From NCBI GenBank assembly GCA_904501875.1, contig CAJGCQ010000062.1, positions 1-7,034 of the forward strand: a stretch of DNA of 7,034 bases, written 5' to 3'. The notes below the pieces were generated by a model. The model saw only the letters and a list, made by a program, of their open reading frames with translations, was not told where the DNA came from and searched no databases. The DNA is from Clostridiaceae bacterium (GTDB lineage: Bacteria; Bacillota; Clostridia; Oscillospirales; Acutalibacteraceae). Positions 6,152 to 7,034 of the stretch are shown here, one piece after another. The position numbers and the translations under genes are program-made. How positions within the stretch are numbered: the stretch's first letter is position 1; the number at the start of each line of letters is the position of its first letter.

Positions 6152-6415
6152 ATGCCGAACATTAAATCCGCAAAGAAGCGCGTTTTAGTAAGCAAGGCTA
6201 ACTATGAGCATAATAAAGCTTACCGTTCCGCTTTAAGAACAGCTGTTAAGAAGGCTGACGCTGCGATTGATGCTAAGTCTGCTGATATGGCTGAAGCAGT
6301 AAACGCCGCTGTTAAGAAGATAGACCAGGCCGCTGTTAAGGGAATTATCCACAAGAACAACGCCGCAAGAAAGAAATCTGCCTTAGTTACACGCTACAAC
6401 AAGGTAAAGGCTTAA
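6152..6415 (+). CDS. rpsT: Small ribosomal subunit protein S20 (bS20)
   Basis: An 87-residue, very basic protein of normal S20 length that binds 16S rRNA early in 30S assembly. The N-terminus MPNIKSAKKRVLVSKANYEHNKAYRS and the C-terminal GIIHKNNAARKKSALVTRYNKV are family hallmarks; the body is three helices rich in Ala and Lys. The ATG at 6152 is fixed by AGGAGGTG at 6139-6146 and by the conserved PNIKSAKKR start. An in-frame TTG at 6122 would add ten residues but lies in the leader and is not used. The gene is a single unit, with two candidate promoters before it and a terminator 16 bases after its stop. Confidence 0.98.
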   Translation: MPNIKSAKKRVLVSKANYEHNKAYRSALRTAVKKADAAIDAKSADMAEAVNAAVKKIDQAAVKGIIHKNNAARKKSALVTRYNKVKA

Positions 6416-6431
6416 TTGAGATTCTAAAATT

Positions 6432-6459
6432 AAAAAGCACCGATTTTTCGGTGCTTTTT
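6432..6459. terminator. Bidirectional intrinsic terminator between rpsT and the Rrf2-type gene
   Basis: AAAAAGCACCGA (6432-6443) pairs perfectly with TCGGTGCTTTTT (6448-6459) around TTTT. Because the A tract and T tract are symmetric, it has a T tail on either strand. It can end rpsT on the plus strand and the convergent gene, whose stop is at 6469-6471, on the minus strand. Confidence 0.92.
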
Positions 6460-6468
6460 GTTATGCTG

Positions 6469-6681
6469 TTAATGACAGGAACAACAACCGCCGCCGCTTT
6501 TGCCCCGCAGGCTATTAACCAACCCCGATTTATTAAGCATTGCCGTTATCGACTCTAAATATTTAAGGGAGATTTCTTGCCTTGCCGAAATATCTGCAAG
6601 GGAAATAAAGCCCTCGCCTGAGTGCTCTGCCAAATCTGTCATTACCCTGAGTGCATAACGCCCCTTGCTTGAAATTATCAT
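6469..6681 (-). CDS. Miniature Rrf2-family regulator ending in CCSCH
   Basis: The 70-residue product begins MIISSKGRYALRVMTDLAEH, then SLADISARQEISLKYLE and LNKSGLVNSLRGKSGG: the winged-helix DNA-binding part of an Rrf2-family repressor. Family members run to about 130-160 residues, with a dimerisation helix and often Fe-S ligand cysteines after the wing. Here the frame stops within the wing, where GGGY is usual, and ends GGGCCSCH, giving Cys66, Cys67, Cys69 and His70. Only 53 bases remain before rpsT, with the terminator inside, so no lost C-terminal half is present in any frame. The ATG at 6681-6679 is set by AGAGGTGAT (6694-6686); upstream ATGs at 6732 and 6699 do not fit that ribosome site. 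Promoter, ribosome site and terminator look intact, so it may be expressed. Either a decayed regulator or a deliberately small one is possible. Confidence 0.75.
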   Translation of the reverse strand: MIISSKGRYALRVMTDLAEHSGEGFISLADISARQEISLKYLESITAMLNKSGLVNSLRGKSGGGCCSCH

Positions 6682-6685
6682 AGTT

Positions 6686-6694
6686 ATCACCTCT
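6686..6694 (-). promoter_or_regulatory. Ribosome binding site deciding the Rrf2-type start
   Basis: Read on the minus strand this is AGAGGTGAT, five bases before ATG at 6681. The upstream in-frame ATG at 6699 would place this site inside the coding sequence, so the 6681 start is preferred and agrees with the family N-terminus. Confidence 0.7.
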
Positions 6695-6703
6695 GTCATA
6701 ATT

Positions 6704-6732
6704 ATGGTATCACAGCAGGTATAAAAAGGCAA
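6704..6732 (-). promoter_or_regulatory. Promoter of the Rrf2-type gene
   Basis: On the minus strand TTGCCT (6732-6727) is followed after 17 bases by TACCAT (6709-6704), with TGA just before as an extended -10. The start would be near 6697, leaving a very short leader to the ATG at 6681. Confidence 0.5.
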
Positions 6733-6760
6733 TATTTTCTTTTGCTGAACGGCTAATTAA

Positions 6761-6778
6761 ATGCTTGACACTAAGCAT
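6761..6778. promoter_or_regulatory. Dyad overlapping the -35 box: candidate operator
   Basis: ATGCTT (6761-6766) and AAGCAT (6773-6778) are a perfect inverted repeat with a 6-base centre (GACACT). The dyad contains the TTGACA box of the right-hand promoter at 6765-6770. A protein bound here would block that promoter. It lies 29 bases upstream of the Rrf2-type gene's -35 box, in a divergent region. Confidence 0.5.
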
Positions 6779-6793
6779 ATTAAAGGGTACAAT
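6765..6793 (+). promoter_or_regulatory. SigA-type promoter of the right-edge membrane protein
   Basis: TTGACA at 6765-6770 and TACAAT at 6788-6793 are 17 bases apart. Transcription would start near 6800 and give a T-rich leader of about 48 bases before the TTG start at 6848. Confidence 0.75.
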
Positions 6794-6847
6794 ATTAAAG
6801 ATATGTAGTTTTTTAAATTTTTTTACTTGTTTTTCGAGGTGAGTTTC

Positions 6848-7034
6848 TTGAACCGACGGTATCTCTTAGGGCTCTCGTCGGTGCTTTATTTTGTAAGCCT
6901 TTGCGCCCTTGTGAAGCTTGTTGCGGGCGAATTTGACCTAATAACCTTTGCCCACAGCGAAAAAATATTTGCGGGTGTTCTGGCGGTGGTAAGCGGCTTT
7001 TTTGCCGCATCACTAACGGCACTTGCTAATGATA
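6848..7034 (+). CDS. Unrecognised membrane protein (3' truncated by window edge)
   Basis: An open frame of 62 codons plus one base runs to the right edge. GAGGTGA at 6836-6842 precedes TTG at 6848 by five bases. A GTG at 6839 and a TTG at 6827 are in frame but lie in or before that ribosome site, and TAG at 6806 closes the frame upstream. The visible product starts MNRRYLLGL, has a first hydrophobic helix at about 5-26, a short polar loop with EFDLITFAHSEK, and a second hydrophobic helix at about 40-60. I do not recognise the family. It is read from a good promoter with a dyad over the -35 box, divergent from the Rrf2-type gene, which could mean it is controlled by that or another repressor. 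The antisense frame over the same bases has no ribosome site or family features. Confidence 0.65.
   Translation, partial: MNRRYLLGLSSVLYFVSLCALVKLVAGEFDLITFAHSEKIFAGVLAVVSGFFAASLTALAND

Noticed and set aside
6682..6732. Seventeen-residue N-terminal extension of the Rrf2-type protein (start at 6732 or 6699)
   Set aside because: The extension carries the proposed promoter -10 and the ribosome site, and Rrf2 proteins start directly with the M-I-S-K-G-R-Y type N-terminus.
6813..7022. Minus-strand frame of 69 codons at the right edge
   Set aside because: Low-complexity basic composition with no ribosome site. The plus-strand frame from 6848 has a promoter, a ribosome site and membrane-helix character.

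Overview
The window looks like ordinary chromosomal DNA from a low-to-mid GC Bacillota, most likely class Clostridia and perhaps an Oscillospiraceae-type gut anaerobe. This rests on strong AGGAGG ribosome sites, consensus SigA-type promoters, the non-mevalonate ispD-ispF pair, a CD1247-like protein directly after efp, a DUF4830-like lipoprotein-free membrane-anchored protein, and an MsmX-type sugar ATPase. The genus assignment is inference. No phage, IS element, CRISPR array, tRNA or rRNA was seen.

Layout. (1) Positions 1-1065 hold the catalytic end of an OpgB/LtaS-like phosphoglycerol transferase cut by the left edge. (2) A perfect TTGACA-17-TATAAT promoter drives efp (elongation factor P) and a Cys/Asp-rich zinc-ribbon protein; this unit ends at a strong GC-rich terminator (2184-2222). 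(3) ispD, ispF, a DUF4830-like gene and an RsuA-type pseudouridine synthase run tightly packed from 2249 to 4641. There is no obvious promoter between the terminator and ispD. (4) A single-gene unit encodes an MsmX/UgpC-type ABC ATPase (4758-5900) with its own extended -10 promoter and terminator. (5) After a short heptamer-repeat spacer, rpsT (ribosomal protein S20) has two tandem promoters and a structured leader whose second hairpin covers the Shine-Dalgarno. (6) A terminator usable from both sides separates rpsT from a convergent minus-strand gene for a 70-residue Rrf2-type regulator. That protein stops inside the DNA-binding wing and ends in Cys-Cys-Ser-Cys-His. (7) Divergent from it, a promoter with a dyad over its -35 box leads into an unrecognised membrane protein cut by the right edge (TTG start at 6848).

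How the genes work together: most are core functions. EF-P relieves ribosome stalling, S20 and RsuA belong to the small ribosomal subunit, IspD and IspF catalyse two steps of isoprenoid precursor synthesis, MsmX-type ATPases energise sugar importers encoded elsewhere, and the first gene concerns the cell envelope. I do not see a complete novel system. The points most worth a second look are the miniature Rrf2 protein and its divergent operator-like region, the S20 leader, the Cys/Asp cluster protein, and the terminator placed directly before ispD.
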